Shown here: piece by piece, positions 48,189 through 56,900 of the stretch | How the letters are laid out: the number at the start of each line of letters is the position of its first letter | Numbering within the stretch: the stretch's first letter is position 1 | DNA from: Alcanivorax sp. | GTDB taxonomy: Bacteria; Pseudomonadota; Gammaproteobacteria; Pseudomonadales; Alcanivoracaceae | NCBI RefSeq assembly: GCF_019431375.1 | Contig: NZ_CP080267.1 | Span: 2,793,933 to 2,857,932 of the forward strand | DNA length: 64,000 nucleotides | Reading direction: 5' to 3' | Made by a program: the position numbers and the translations under genes | Notes under the pieces: generated by a model | What the model saw: the letters and a program-made list of their open reading frames with translations, nothing else | What the model was told of the DNA's origin: nothing | Database searches by the model: none

Positions 48189-48363
48189 GTTGCAAGCTAC
48201 AAGCTTCAAGCTGCAACGCGGTAAAAGTCTCTTGTGCAGGAAGAGGTGGCCAGCCGCGAACCAATCGAAGGGGATTTAGTTAAAGACAGAAGTGACAGGA
48301 TTGGGGCGCGGAGTAGGCCTTTACGCCGATCAGGCCTTCCCCCGCGTTGTAGCTTGCAGCTGG
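48189..48363. repeat. GCAAGCTACAAGCTTCAAGC-type intergenic repeat
   Basis: A GTTGCAAGCTACAAGCTTCAAGCTGCAAC-like segment at about 48189-48216 (self-complementary around AAGCTT) and a partial inverse copy GTTGTAGCTTGCAGC at about 48347-48361 bracket the space between nfeD and slyD. Related sequence lies at 28300-28434. Confidence 0.5.
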
Positions 48364-48364
48364 C

Positions 48365-48853
48365 TCAGTGCTGATGCCCGCCCACGCCATGGGCATGCTT
48401 GTGGGCTTTTTCTTCTTCGGTGGCATCACGAATATCGGTGATTTCCACCACAAAACGCAGGGACTTGCCGGCCAGGGGGTGGTTGGCGTCCACGTCCACG
48501 GTTTTCAGTCCCACCTTGAGAACGGTGAGCATGCGCGGGCCTTCGTCGGTAGAGACCGTGACCACCTTGCCCGGGGTAAGCTTGCCGGCATGCTTCAGAT
48601 ATTTGCGGGAAATGCGCTGGAACAGGGTGTTGTCGTATTCGCCGTAGGCGTCTTCCGGGCTCACGGTCACATCCACCTCGTCGCCCACAGCCTTGCCGGT
48701 GAGGGCGGCTTCCAGGCCCTTGATAATGTTGTTGTAGCCGTGCAGGTACGCCATGGGCTCACCGGTTTCCCGGGAGTTTTCGATTTCGCTGCCGTCGTCG
48801 GCGTTGAACAGGCTGTAATGCAGGGTAACGACCTTGTCGTTTTCGATGGTCAT
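48365..48853 (-). CDS. slyD: FKBP-type peptidyl-prolyl isomerase, SlyD-like
   Basis: 162 residues from the ATG at 48853 with GGAG upstream. The FKBP domain is split by the IF insert in the SlyD manner: DKVVTLHYSLFNADDGSEIE, GNNIIKG-type core GYNNIIKGLEAALTGKAVGD, then SPEDAYGEYD and the returning FKBP strand NHPLAGKSLRFVVEI. The C-terminal tail HKHAHGVGGHQH is short and His-rich, consistent with metal binding as in SlyD. Cytoplasmic folding helper, possibly nickel-related. Confidence 0.9.
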   Translation of the reverse strand: MTIENDKVVTLHYSLFNADDGSEIENSRETGEPMAYLHGYNNIIKGLEAALTGKAVGDEVDVTVSPEDAYGEYDNTLFQRISRKYLKHAGKLTPGKVVTVSTDEGPRMLTVLKVGLKTVDVDANHPLAGKSLRFVVEITDIRDATEEEKAHKHAHGVGGHQH

Positions 48854-48924
48854 GCATGCTCCGGTTGTCAGGCGATCGGGATGGTGGGCAATTGTGGCGC
48901 CTTCATCGCCGCCGGGCAATTCTC

Positions 48925-49473
48925 TCAGTGGTTGTGTTTGCCGGGGAGCATGCGTTTCAGGGTGGCGTCCCGGTCAATGAAATGGTGCCACAGGGCGCCT
49001 GCCACATGGATGGATATCAGGGCCAGCAGCGCGGTCCATAGCACCTCCTTGTGGATGAAGGCGATCTGTTTGGCCAGGTCAGTATTGACCGTTGCTAGCT
49101 GGGGCACGGTAAAAACGGCAAATATTTCAATGGTTTTGCCGGCGAACTGGCGCATGGCAAAGCCGCTCAGGGGCATGGCGAGAAGCACCACATACAGTAG
49201 TCCGTGAACAAGACGGGATAATTGATGCTGCCAGGCGGCGCCAATGGGGGTCGGCCGAGGGTACAGGGCGCGGCCATAGAGCCGGATCAGGATGATAACC
49301 AGCGTGGTGATCCCCAGCGAAAAATGCAGCATTTTCCACCATTCGCGCATGGGGTCACTTTTCTCGTAGAACTCATGGAGCTCCACGGCTCCCCAGACCA
49401 TCACCAGCAACAAAACCACCAGCCAGTGAAGCCCTTTGTGTAATGCGTGCCAGCTTGCCGGTGTTGGTGCCAT
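48925..49473 (-). CDS. Cytochrome b561
   Basis: 182 residues, four membrane helices. Candidate haem-ligand His: LHKGLHWLVVL in helix 1, HFSLGITTLVIIL in helix 2, RLVHGLLYVVLL in helix 3, and IHVAGALWHHF in helix 4. The family carries two b haems and moves electrons between quinol and acceptors. AGGAG precedes the ATG. It lies downstream of the acyltransferase gene in the same direction with a 64 nt gap. Confidence 0.9.
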   Translation of the reverse strand: MAPTPASWHALHKGLHWLVVLLLVMVWGAVELHEFYEKSDPMREWWKMLHFSLGITTLVIILIRLYGRALYPRPTPIGAAWQHQLSRLVHGLLYVVLLAMPLSGFAMRQFAGKTIEIFAVFTVPQLATVNTDLAKQIAFIHKEVLWTALLALISIHVAGALWHHFIDRDATLKRMLPGKHNH

Positions 49474-49537
49474 GATCCGCGCTCCTGTTCATTAACCGCA
49501 TTATCCCGGATAAAGATTAACCAGAGCTGAAGGGCAT

Positions 49538-50536
49538 TCATTGATCCCGGTCAGTGTTTGGGTGCAGTCCCAGGGCTTTACGGTCTTCGCCCCGTTTGAT
49601 CCGGGCCAGCAGGTCCCGGGATTGTCGGTACCAGCGCCGCCTGCCGTTTGGGCCCCATTTGAACCGTTTGTAAGTCCATTGGTACTGGGCCAGATTGCGA
49701 TCAATGCAGCGCTGTAGGCCGGCGTTCATGGCAGTGAGGATTTCGGTGCAGTCGCTGGCCTGCTCGATTTCCGGTGCCGCTTCGAAGTGCAGATGGATGT
49801 CTTTTACCCCGCCCTGGCCACGGATGCAGGAAACAATGAACACGTGTGGCCGGTAGCGCTGCACCAGCTTGTCGATCAGTGCCGGGGTGGGTACCTCGTA
49901 GCCAAAGAAGGGCACGCAGGGATTGCTGCGGTTGCCCGGGTTATGGTCGGAGAGAATGCCGAGGGTGCCGCCGGCTTTCATGGCAGCCAGGGCCTGTTTC
50001 ACCCCCTGGCTGTTGGTAGGGATCAGCACTGAACCGGTGCGTTCCCGGGCAGCCTTGACCATGGCATCCATCAGGGTGGCGGGATGGGGCTGGTACATGA
50101 TCAGAGTCTTGTCCCGGTTACCCTTGTCGCCGACATACAGATTGCTGATTTCCCAGCTGCCTTGGTGCAAGGACAGCATCAGCACCGGTCGTTCACAGGC
50201 GCAGGCATCGAGAAAGGGCTGTTCGCCGTGGATATGGGTGATGCGCGCCAGAGTTTCTTCCACCGGGCGGTGCCAGACATGGCTGAATTCGGTGAGCGTG
50301 CGGCCCAATTCTGCCATGCTCTGGCGGCCAATGCGTTTGGCCTCGGCCAAGCTCATGTCCGGGTGGGTGGCCAGCAGGTTGATCAGCACCACCCGGTAGG
50401 CACTGGCATAGCGCAACGGGATCAGGGTAATCAGGGTGGCAATAAAGGCCCCGAAGGCGGTGACCAATGGCAGCGGTAACCAGGCAAGCAGGCGGACCAC
50501 CAGCCAAAGGCGGCGGCCCTGGTATTGTTTACTCAT
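49538..50536 (-). CDS. Lipid A lauroyl/myristoyl acyltransferase family (LpxL/HtrB-like)
   Basis: 332 residues. One N-terminal hydrophobic segment (LVVRLLAWLPLPLVTAFGAF) and the acyltransferase motif LSLHQGSWEISN with the catalytic His and Glu. Further family positions: GILSDHNPGNRSNPCVPFFG, and the C-terminal QYQWTYKRFKWGP typical of LpxL/LpxM. It adds a secondary acyl chain to lipid A at the inner membrane. The start overlaps the stop of the MBL gene (ATGA). Confidence 0.9.
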   Translation of the reverse strand: MSKQYQGRRLWLVVRLLAWLPLPLVTAFGAFIATLITLIPLRYASAYRVVLINLLATHPDMSLAEAKRIGRQSMAELGRTLTEFSHVWHRPVEETLARITHIHGEQPFLDACACERPVLMLSLHQGSWEISNLYVGDKGNRDKTLIMYQPHPATLMDAMVKAARERTGSVLIPTNSQGVKQALAAMKAGGTLGILSDHNPGNRSNPCVPFFGYEVPTPALIDKLVQRYRPHVFIVSCIRGQGGVKDIHLHFEAAPEIEQASDCTEILTAMNAGLQRCIDRNLAQYQWTYKRFKWGPNGRRRWYRQSRDLLARIKRGEDRKALGLHPNTDRDQ

Positions 50537-51528
50537 GATGGCAATTCAATTGTCAGGGTCTCGCCATGCTGCGGGACCCGAAATGTCTTGGAATCGATCT
50601 GTTGTTCTTCCAGCGCCCTGGCCAGGGCCCGGGGCGGTGCGTCCATGGGCTCGTCGGTAAGCACAAAGGTGCCCCAGTGCATGGCGACCGACTGGCGGGC
50701 GCGAATCTCCCGGTGAATTGTAACCGCTTCAGCCGGGTTTATGTGTACTGGTGACATAAACCAGCGGGGTTCATAGGCACCGATGGGTAACAGGGCCAAG
50801 TCAACGGGGCCGAAAATATCGCTAATTTCGCCGAATAGCGGGGCATAGCCGGTATCTCCGGCGAAATAGAGGCTGAAGTCCGGAAAGTTCAGTCGCCAGC
50901 TGCACCACAGGGAACGGTTGTGGTCGCCGGGTCCGCGGCCGCTGAAGTGCTGGGCGGGCAGACAGAAGGCCTCCACCTGGCCGTGGTATTCGCTCTGCCA
51001 CCAGCCCAGTTCGATAATGCGCTCAACGCCCAGTTTGCGTAGCCAGGCGGCGACCCCGCTGGGCACGAACCAGAGAATCTCCCGGCCAAAGCGGGCCTGG
51101 AGCTGTTTCACCGATGCCCTATCCAGGTGGTCGTAGTGGTTATGGGACACCAGCACCGCATTGATGGCCGGTAGTTGGTCAACTGCCAGTGCTGGCGGCA
51201 CCGCCCGTTTCGGGCCGGCAAAGGACAACGGTGAGCAGCGCTCGGAAAATACCGGGTCGGTAATCAGGTTCCAGCCCCGGTGCTGGAACAGGAAGGTGGA
51301 ATGACCGATCCAGGTCAGCTGGGGTTGTGGGCCCGGGTTGGCCAGCAGCTGCCGATCCGGCTGCTGCAGGGGGAATGACTGATGGCGGGGAAACTGACCC
51401 CGGGTGTTCCATTGCCAGCGCAGGAAGGCGCTCAGGCCATGGCGGGGGGTGGGGAAGCGATTGCGGTATACCCCGGATCGAGGGGGCACTTCTGCCGCCA
51501 GATCCGCCAGCCGTTCCCGGTCGATCAT
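50533..51528 (-). CDS. MBL-fold metallohydrolase (RomA/NAPE-PLD-like)
   Basis: 331 residues. The metal-binding motif HNHYDHLD is clear, preceded by WIGHSTFLFQHRGWNLITDP and followed by CLPAQHFSGRGPGDHN, LYFAGDTGYAP and SVAMHWGTFVLTDEPMD. This is the UlaG/NAPE-PLD-type group, often involved with phospholipid-like substrates. Its start overlaps the chpC stop and its end overlaps the lipid A acyltransferase start (both ATGA), so it is translationally linked to both. The substrate is unknown. Confidence 0.9.
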   Translation of the reverse strand: MIDRERLADLAAEVPPRSGVYRNRFPTPRHGLSAFLRWQWNTRGQFPRHQSFPLQQPDRQLLANPGPQPQLTWIGHSTFLFQHRGWNLITDPVFSERCSPLSFAGPKRAVPPALAVDQLPAINAVLVSHNHYDHLDRASVKQLQARFGREILWFVPSGVAAWLRKLGVERIIELGWWQSEYHGQVEAFCLPAQHFSGRGPGDHNRSLWCSWRLNFPDFSLYFAGDTGYAPLFGEISDIFGPVDLALLPIGAYEPRWFMSPVHINPAEAVTIHREIRARQSVAMHWGTFVLTDEPMDAPPRALARALEEQQIDSKTFRVPQHGETLTIELPS

Positions 51529-51980
51529 GCGCCGTCCCGCAGTCCTGCCACGGCGCCTTCGATGGCATCCAGGTCCGGAATCACCGCCAGGTCACCACCC
51601 ACCTGGATGTACATGGCTTCCGCGGGGCCGGTGTCCACCGGTTCTTCCACCGGATCATCCTTGGCCACTTTCATCATCCGCGGGATCCCTTGCACAATCA
51701 CCGCATAGAAGGTGCTTTTGCCGGCCACGGTATTCAGTACCGCGATGCGGGCATCTTGGCCAATGGTGATCTGCCCGGACTCGTTGAGTTTTTCAAAGGA
51801 TAGCAGCGGAATATTCTGGTCCCGCCAGCTCAGCCAGCCCAGCAGCCACTCCGGCCCATGGCCGGGACGATCCGGCTGGCGCAGGGGGATGATTTCAGCA
51901 ACCACGATGTTGGGGACCAGCCAGGGTCGTCCCTGCATGGGGATCAGCAGGCTGGAAATATCGGATGGCAAGCTGCTCAT
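51525..51980 (-). CDS. chpC: CheW-like protein ChpC
   Basis: 151 residues from the ATG at 51980, with GAGG 7 nt upstream. CheW domain: SSLLIPMQGRPWLVPNIVVA, GWLSWRDQNIPLLSFEKL, RIAVLNTVAGKSTFYAVIVQ. Its position right after chpB matches the Pseudomonas pil-chp cluster, where ChpC is an accessory CheW. A truncated second copy is at 52620-52903. Confidence 0.85.
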   Translation of the reverse strand: MSSLPSDISSLLIPMQGRPWLVPNIVVAEIIPLRQPDRPGHGPEWLLGWLSWRDQNIPLLSFEKLNESGQITIGQDARIAVLNTVAGKSTFYAVIVQGIPRMMKVAKDDPVEEPVDTGPAEAMYIQVGGDLAVIPDLDAIEGAVAGLRDGA

Positions 51981-52619
51981 AATTAACCTCAATGTGTAAG
52001 CCGGACGCGGTGCAACGGGCCTGGTTCAGGCGTCCGGCGCCTGGCTGCTGGCGTTCTTCAATTCTCTTCTTACTCGATCCACCAGTTGCAGCGCAAGCTG
52101 CTCCGGGGAGCCACTGTAACTGACGCAGCCGGTCTCGCGGACGGAATCGGGCTGACTGCTGACCGCACAGGTGTCGGCGCTCTGTGCCCACACCGGGCAG
52201 CCGCTGGCGGCCAGGCGCGGGGCGGCGATGGCGCCGTCATTGCCCATGCCGGAAAACAGGATGGCGCCGCAGGCGTTGCCGTAGCCTTCGCCCACATGCT
52301 GTATCACCTGATCAATGGACGGGGCATAGGGGCCTTCCCAGGCCTGGCCGGTGGACTGGATGCGACCATCGTGGCGGAATTTCACCGCGTACTCCACCGG
52401 CGCAATGGCCAGTTCTCCATGGCGCAGAGCACTGCCGTCCACGCCTATTTTGCAATGAATGTTGTTGTCCCGGCCCAGTACGCCACACAGGGTGTCGAGG
52501 AAACTGCCGTCGATGTGCTGGGCCAGTACAAAGGCCACCGGCAGATTGGCCGGCAGGCAGTCGAGAAACTGTTTTACCGCCGCGGGTCCGCCCAGGCTTG
52601 CACCCAGCACCCAGACCCG
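51697..52619. repeat. Tandem duplication 2, first unit (923 nt)
   Basis: Runs from the middle of chpC to the middle of chpB; repeated directly at 52620-53542 with no spacer. I found no difference between the units in the stretches compared. Confidence 0.88.
52026..52619 (-). pseudogene. Truncated C-terminal copy of chpB
   Basis: 198 codons identical to the C-terminal catalytic domain of the full chpB, from VLGASLGGPAAV to the stop at 52026. It lacks the N-terminal regulatory domain and the normal start. The Ser, His and Asp of the methylesterase are present, so a product would be catalytically plausible only if translation started internally. Confidence 0.75.
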
Positions 52620-52903
52620 ATCACCGCATAGAAGGTGCTTTTGCCGGCCACGGTATTCAGTACCGCGATGCGGGCATCTTGGCCAATGGTGATCTGCCCG
52701 GACTCGTTGAGTTTTTCAAAGGATAGCAGCGGAATATTCTGGTCCCGCCAGCTCAGCCAGCCCAGCAGCCACTCCGGCCCATGGCCGGGACGATCCGGCT
52801 GGCGCAGGGGGATGATTTCAGCAACCACGATGTTGGGGACCAGCCAGGGTCGTCCCTGCATGGGGATCAGCAGGCTGGAAATATCGGATGGCAAGCTGCT
52901 CAT
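52620..52903 (-). pseudogene. Truncated N-terminal copy of chpC
   Basis: The first ~94 codons of chpC with its normal start (52903) and ribosome-binding site. After AGKSTFYAVI the frame enters chpB sequence out of frame and stops at 52574. It sits 46 nt after the full chpB, i.e. in the place where intact chpC would be expected. Confidence 0.8.
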
Positions 52904-53542
52904 AATTAACCTCAATGTGTAAGCCGGACGCGGTGCAACGGGCCTGGTTCAGGCGTCCGGCGCCTGGCTGCTGGCGTTCTTCAATTCTCTTCTTACTCGA
53001 TCCACCAGTTGCAGCGCAAGCTGCTCCGGGGAGCCACTGTAACTGACGCAGCCGGTCTCGCGGACGGAATCGGGCTGACTGCTGACCGCACAGGTGTCGG
53101 CGCTCTGTGCCCACACCGGGCAGCCGCTGGCGGCCAGGCGCGGGGCGGCGATGGCGCCGTCATTGCCCATGCCGGAAAACAGGATGGCGCCGCAGGCGTT
53201 GCCGTAGCCTTCGCCCACATGCTGTATCACCTGATCAATGGACGGGGCATAGGGGCCTTCCCAGGCCTGGCCGGTGGACTGGATGCGACCATCGTGGCGG
53301 AATTTCACCGCGTACTCCACCGGCGCAATGGCCAGTTCTCCATGGCGCAGAGCACTGCCGTCCACGCCTATTTTGCAATGAATGTTGTTGTCCCGGCCCA
53401 GTACGCCACACAGGGTGTCGAGGAAACTGCCGTCGATGTGCTGGGCCAGTACAAAGGCCACCGGCAGATTGGCCGGCAGGCAGTCGAGAAACTGTTTTAC
53501 CGCCGCGGGTCCGCCCAGGCTTGCACCCAGCACCCAGACCCG
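52620..53542. repeat. Tandem duplication 2, second unit (923 nt)
   Basis: Exact-length direct copy of 51697-52619. The junction at 52619/52620 fuses chpB (...CACCCAGACCCG) to chpC (ATCACCGCATAG) without shared bases. Confidence 0.88.
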
Positions 53543-53977
53543 TTTGGGGTGATCGCCGGGGCGAATGGTTTCAAATTCCCGAGGGGTGGGGATTTTGACC
53601 TGCGGCAGTCGCTGGGGAATCACTTCCAGCCGTTCTTCCACCGCTGGCTTGCCAATGAAATCCACCAGCTTGGTTACCAGCCGCCGCTCCCATTTCGGGT
53701 AGCGGGCATCGGTGCGCGCCGGAGCCTGGCCGTCGCAGAACAGAATGGGTGCGGCGGCGTCTTCCAGCAGGTTATCGAGGAAAGACTGCCAGCGATCCTC
53801 GCTGGACAGGTCCACCACCCACAGGTCCAGGGCGCCTTCCGCCAGCCAACGTTGTTCCAGCGCTTCCGGATCGGTATTGACCACCACCTGGTAGCCTTGA
53901 CCCTTCACCGCGCTGGATAAAAGGTGACCCTGCAATGTGCTGTCGGCAATCACACCGACCCGGCCCGGGGCGGTCAT
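52949..53977 (-). CDS. chpB: CheB-type methylesterase ChpB
   Basis: 342 residues. The C-terminal catalytic domain has the Ser in LGASLGGPAAV, the His in LAQHIDGSFLD and the Asp in FSGMGNDGAIAA. The N-terminal ~140 residues look like a receiver remnant (GRVGVIADSTLQGHLLSSAV, LWVVDLSSEDRW), with no standard phospho-acceptor pattern. It removes methyl groups from the PilJ-type chemoreceptor. The start overlaps the chpA stop (ATGA). Confidence 0.9.
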   Translation of the reverse strand: MTAPGRVGVIADSTLQGHLLSSAVKGQGYQVVVNTDPEALEQRWLAEGALDLWVVDLSSEDRWQSFLDNLLEDAAAPILFCDGQAPARTDARYPKWERRLVTKLVDFIGKPAVEERLEVIPQRLPQVKIPTPREFETIRPGDHPKRVWVLGASLGGPAAVKQFLDCLPANLPVAFVLAQHIDGSFLDTLCGVLGRDNNIHCKIGVDGSALRHGELAIAPVEYAVKFRHDGRIQSTGQAWEGPYAPSIDQVIQHVGEGYGNACGAILFSGMGNDGAIAAPRLAASGCPVWAQSADTCAVSSQPDSVRETGCVSYSGSPEQLALQLVDRVRRELKNASSQAPDA

Positions 53978-56900
53978 TCGCCACCGGTTTCCTGTAGCTC
54001 GCCCAGCAGTTCGCGAATGGTGGAGAGCAGTTCATTCTCCTGGAACGGCTTGCCCATGTAGCAGTTCACGCCGATGTCGAAGGCCCGTTCGCGGTGTTTT
54101 TCGCCGGTGCGGGAGGTAATCATGATGATTGGCACGTCCTGCAGGCGGCTGTCGTGGCGCACATGGGTGGCTACTTCAAAGCCGTCCATGCGCGGCATCT
54201 CGATATCCAGCAGCATCACATCCGGACGGATATCTTCCAGTTTGGCGATGGCATCCATACCGTCCTTGGCGGTGACCACTTCGTAGCCATTACGCTCCAG
54301 CAGACGGGTGGTCACCTTGCGCACGGTAACGGAATCATCGGTGACCATAACCAGCGGGGTATCGCGCCTGGTGTCGGTCTCTTCGTCTTCCTGCACCGGT
54401 TCCTGGGGCAGTACTGGAATGTCCGCGACACCCATGGCCGGCACCTGCACGTGGGCGGCACGAATCAGCGAGTGGATATCGAGAATGATCACCACGGAGC
54501 CATCCCCGAGGATGGTGGCACCGCTGATGCCGGCCACCGAGGCCAGCTGCGGGCCGACCGATTTCACAACCACTTCCCGGGAGCCCACCAGGTTGTCCAC
54601 CACGATGGCCACAGTGTGTTCGGTACTGCGGATCAGCAGTACCGGCATGGGGGTGGTGTGGTTTTCCAGGTGCGGACTGCGGGTGCCGTGGACGAAGTTG
54701 CCCAGATATTGGAGTTCGTAGTCCTGGCCTACATAGGTGTAGACCGGGTTGTCTTCCTCGAAGTAATGCTGCAGCTCGAAGGGGCTGATACGCACGATAC
54801 CTTCGATCTGGTTAAGCGGGATGGCGTAGGTATCTTCCGCCGCTTTCACCATCAGTGCCCGGTTCATGGCCAGGGTGAACGGCAGGCGGATAATAAAGCG
54901 GGTGCCCTGCCCCTTGTGGGAATCGATGGTCACCGAGCCGCCCATCTGCTTGATCTCGCTGGCCACCACGTCCATGCCCACGCCCCGGCCTGAAATCTGG
55001 GTAACCGCCGCGGCGGTGGAGAAGCCGGCGTGGAAAATGAACTGCTGGATTTCCTGCTCGGAGAGTTGCGCATCCGGGGCGATCAGGCCACGTTCCACCG
55101 CTTTCTTGCGCACCGCATCGGTGTCGATGCCCTTACCGTCGTCGGACAGGGTGATCACCACCTCGCCACCCTCACGGCCCAGTTCCAGGTTGATGCGTCC
55201 GGTATCGTCCTTGCCGGCACTCTGCCGGCCCTCAAGGGTTTCGATGCCGTGGTCAACGGCGTTACGCAGCATGTGCTCCAGCGGGGCCACCACCCGCTCC
55301 ATCAGGGAGCGGTCCAGTTCCCCTTCCGGGTTGAGCACATCGAAATCCACTCGTTTGTTCACTTCGCCGGAAATCTGCCGGACGATACGACGCAGGCGTG
55401 GCACCAGGCGGCTGAAGGGCACCATGCGGGTGCGCATCAGTTTTTCCTGCAGCTCGGTGTTAATTCGTGATTGCTGCAGCAGCAGGGTTTCCGTGTCCTT
55501 GGTGCGGTCCAGCAGAGTGTTCTTCAGATCCAGCAAATCCGAGGCGGATTCCGACAGCTGCTTGGTGATCTGGTGCAGCTCGGAGTACTGGTCCATTTCC
55601 AGCGGGTCGAAATCCTCGTCGATTTCACCCCGGTCCACGCCCTTCTGGTAGTTGGACATGATCTGCGCTTCGGTTTCCGAATCCAGCCGGCGCAGCTGTT
55701 CATAGAGACGCTGAACCGTGTTGCCCATTTCCTCCACGTTGAAGGTGAACTCGGAAATCCCCTGCTCCACCCGGCCGCGGTTGATGGACGTTTCCCCGGC
55801 CAGGTTTACCAGCGCTTCCAGCACGTCGGCGCCCACCCGCACCATTTCCTGGGGCTGAGCCTGACTCTGACGCTGGCGGCGGTCATCCTGTTTCGGCTGT
55901 TGTGGTTGTGGCTTCTCGGCTGCCGGAGCCATGGCCGTGCCGCTTTCTTGCGGGGCGGCGACTGGCTGGCGGCGGGCGCTACGGGCCACCGATTCCATGC
56001 CCCGGACAATCTGGTCGTACCAGTTGATCATGGGCTGAAAATCTTCCTGGGTGGGCGCTTCGCGGCGCTTTTCCAGTTGCAGCAGATAGGTCTCGAAATC
56101 GTGGCTGATATCGCCCAGCGGTTTTAGCCCGGCCAGTCGCGCGCCGCCCTTGAGGGTATGCAGGGCGCGTTTGAGATCATCGGTGAAATCGTTGCTTTCC
56201 GGATGATCTTTCCAGGAGGTCAGGCAGGCGTCGATGATCTCTGCCAGCTCATCGGACTCTTCCAGGAAAATCTCCAGAATTTCCGGGTCGCTGTCTGATT
56301 CCCAGTCACTGTAGTCCTCGTCTGGCTGCTCACTGGTCGCCGGGGCGGGCTGTTCGGTGGGCGCCGGTTGCGGGGCTGCAGTGGGGGCCGGTGCAGGCGT
56401 GGCGCTGGTAACCGCAGGCAGGCTGAAGCCGGCCGGGTCAGCCACATAGCCATGGATCGCCTGAATCAGCACGTCGCCCTGGGGCAGCGGCCGGCCAGCC
56501 TTGAGCGCCTCCACCATTTCCGCCAGTTGGTCGTGGCAGCGATGCAGCAGGTCGAGCAGGGTCGGTTCGATGGCCAGGCGGCTTTGTGCCAGGCCTTCGT
56601 AAAGGGTTTCCAGCTCGTGGCCCAGGTCGCCCAGCTCGCTGACTTCCGCCATGCGTGCGCCACCCTTGAGGGTGTGCAGGTCGCGCTGCAGGGATTGCAA
56701 TTCGATCAGGTTGTCCTGCTCGCCGATCCACTGTTCCAGGCTGTTGCCGGCGGATTCCAGAATCTCGTCCGCTTCTTCCAGAAAGATTTCCACCAGTTCC
56801 GGGTCACGCTCCGGTTGAGGGGGCGCCGGAGTGGCGGGCGCGTCCTCAACCGCAACGGGCGCGGGGCTGCTGGCGTCGTCGGCAAAGTCGGCAGCGGTGT

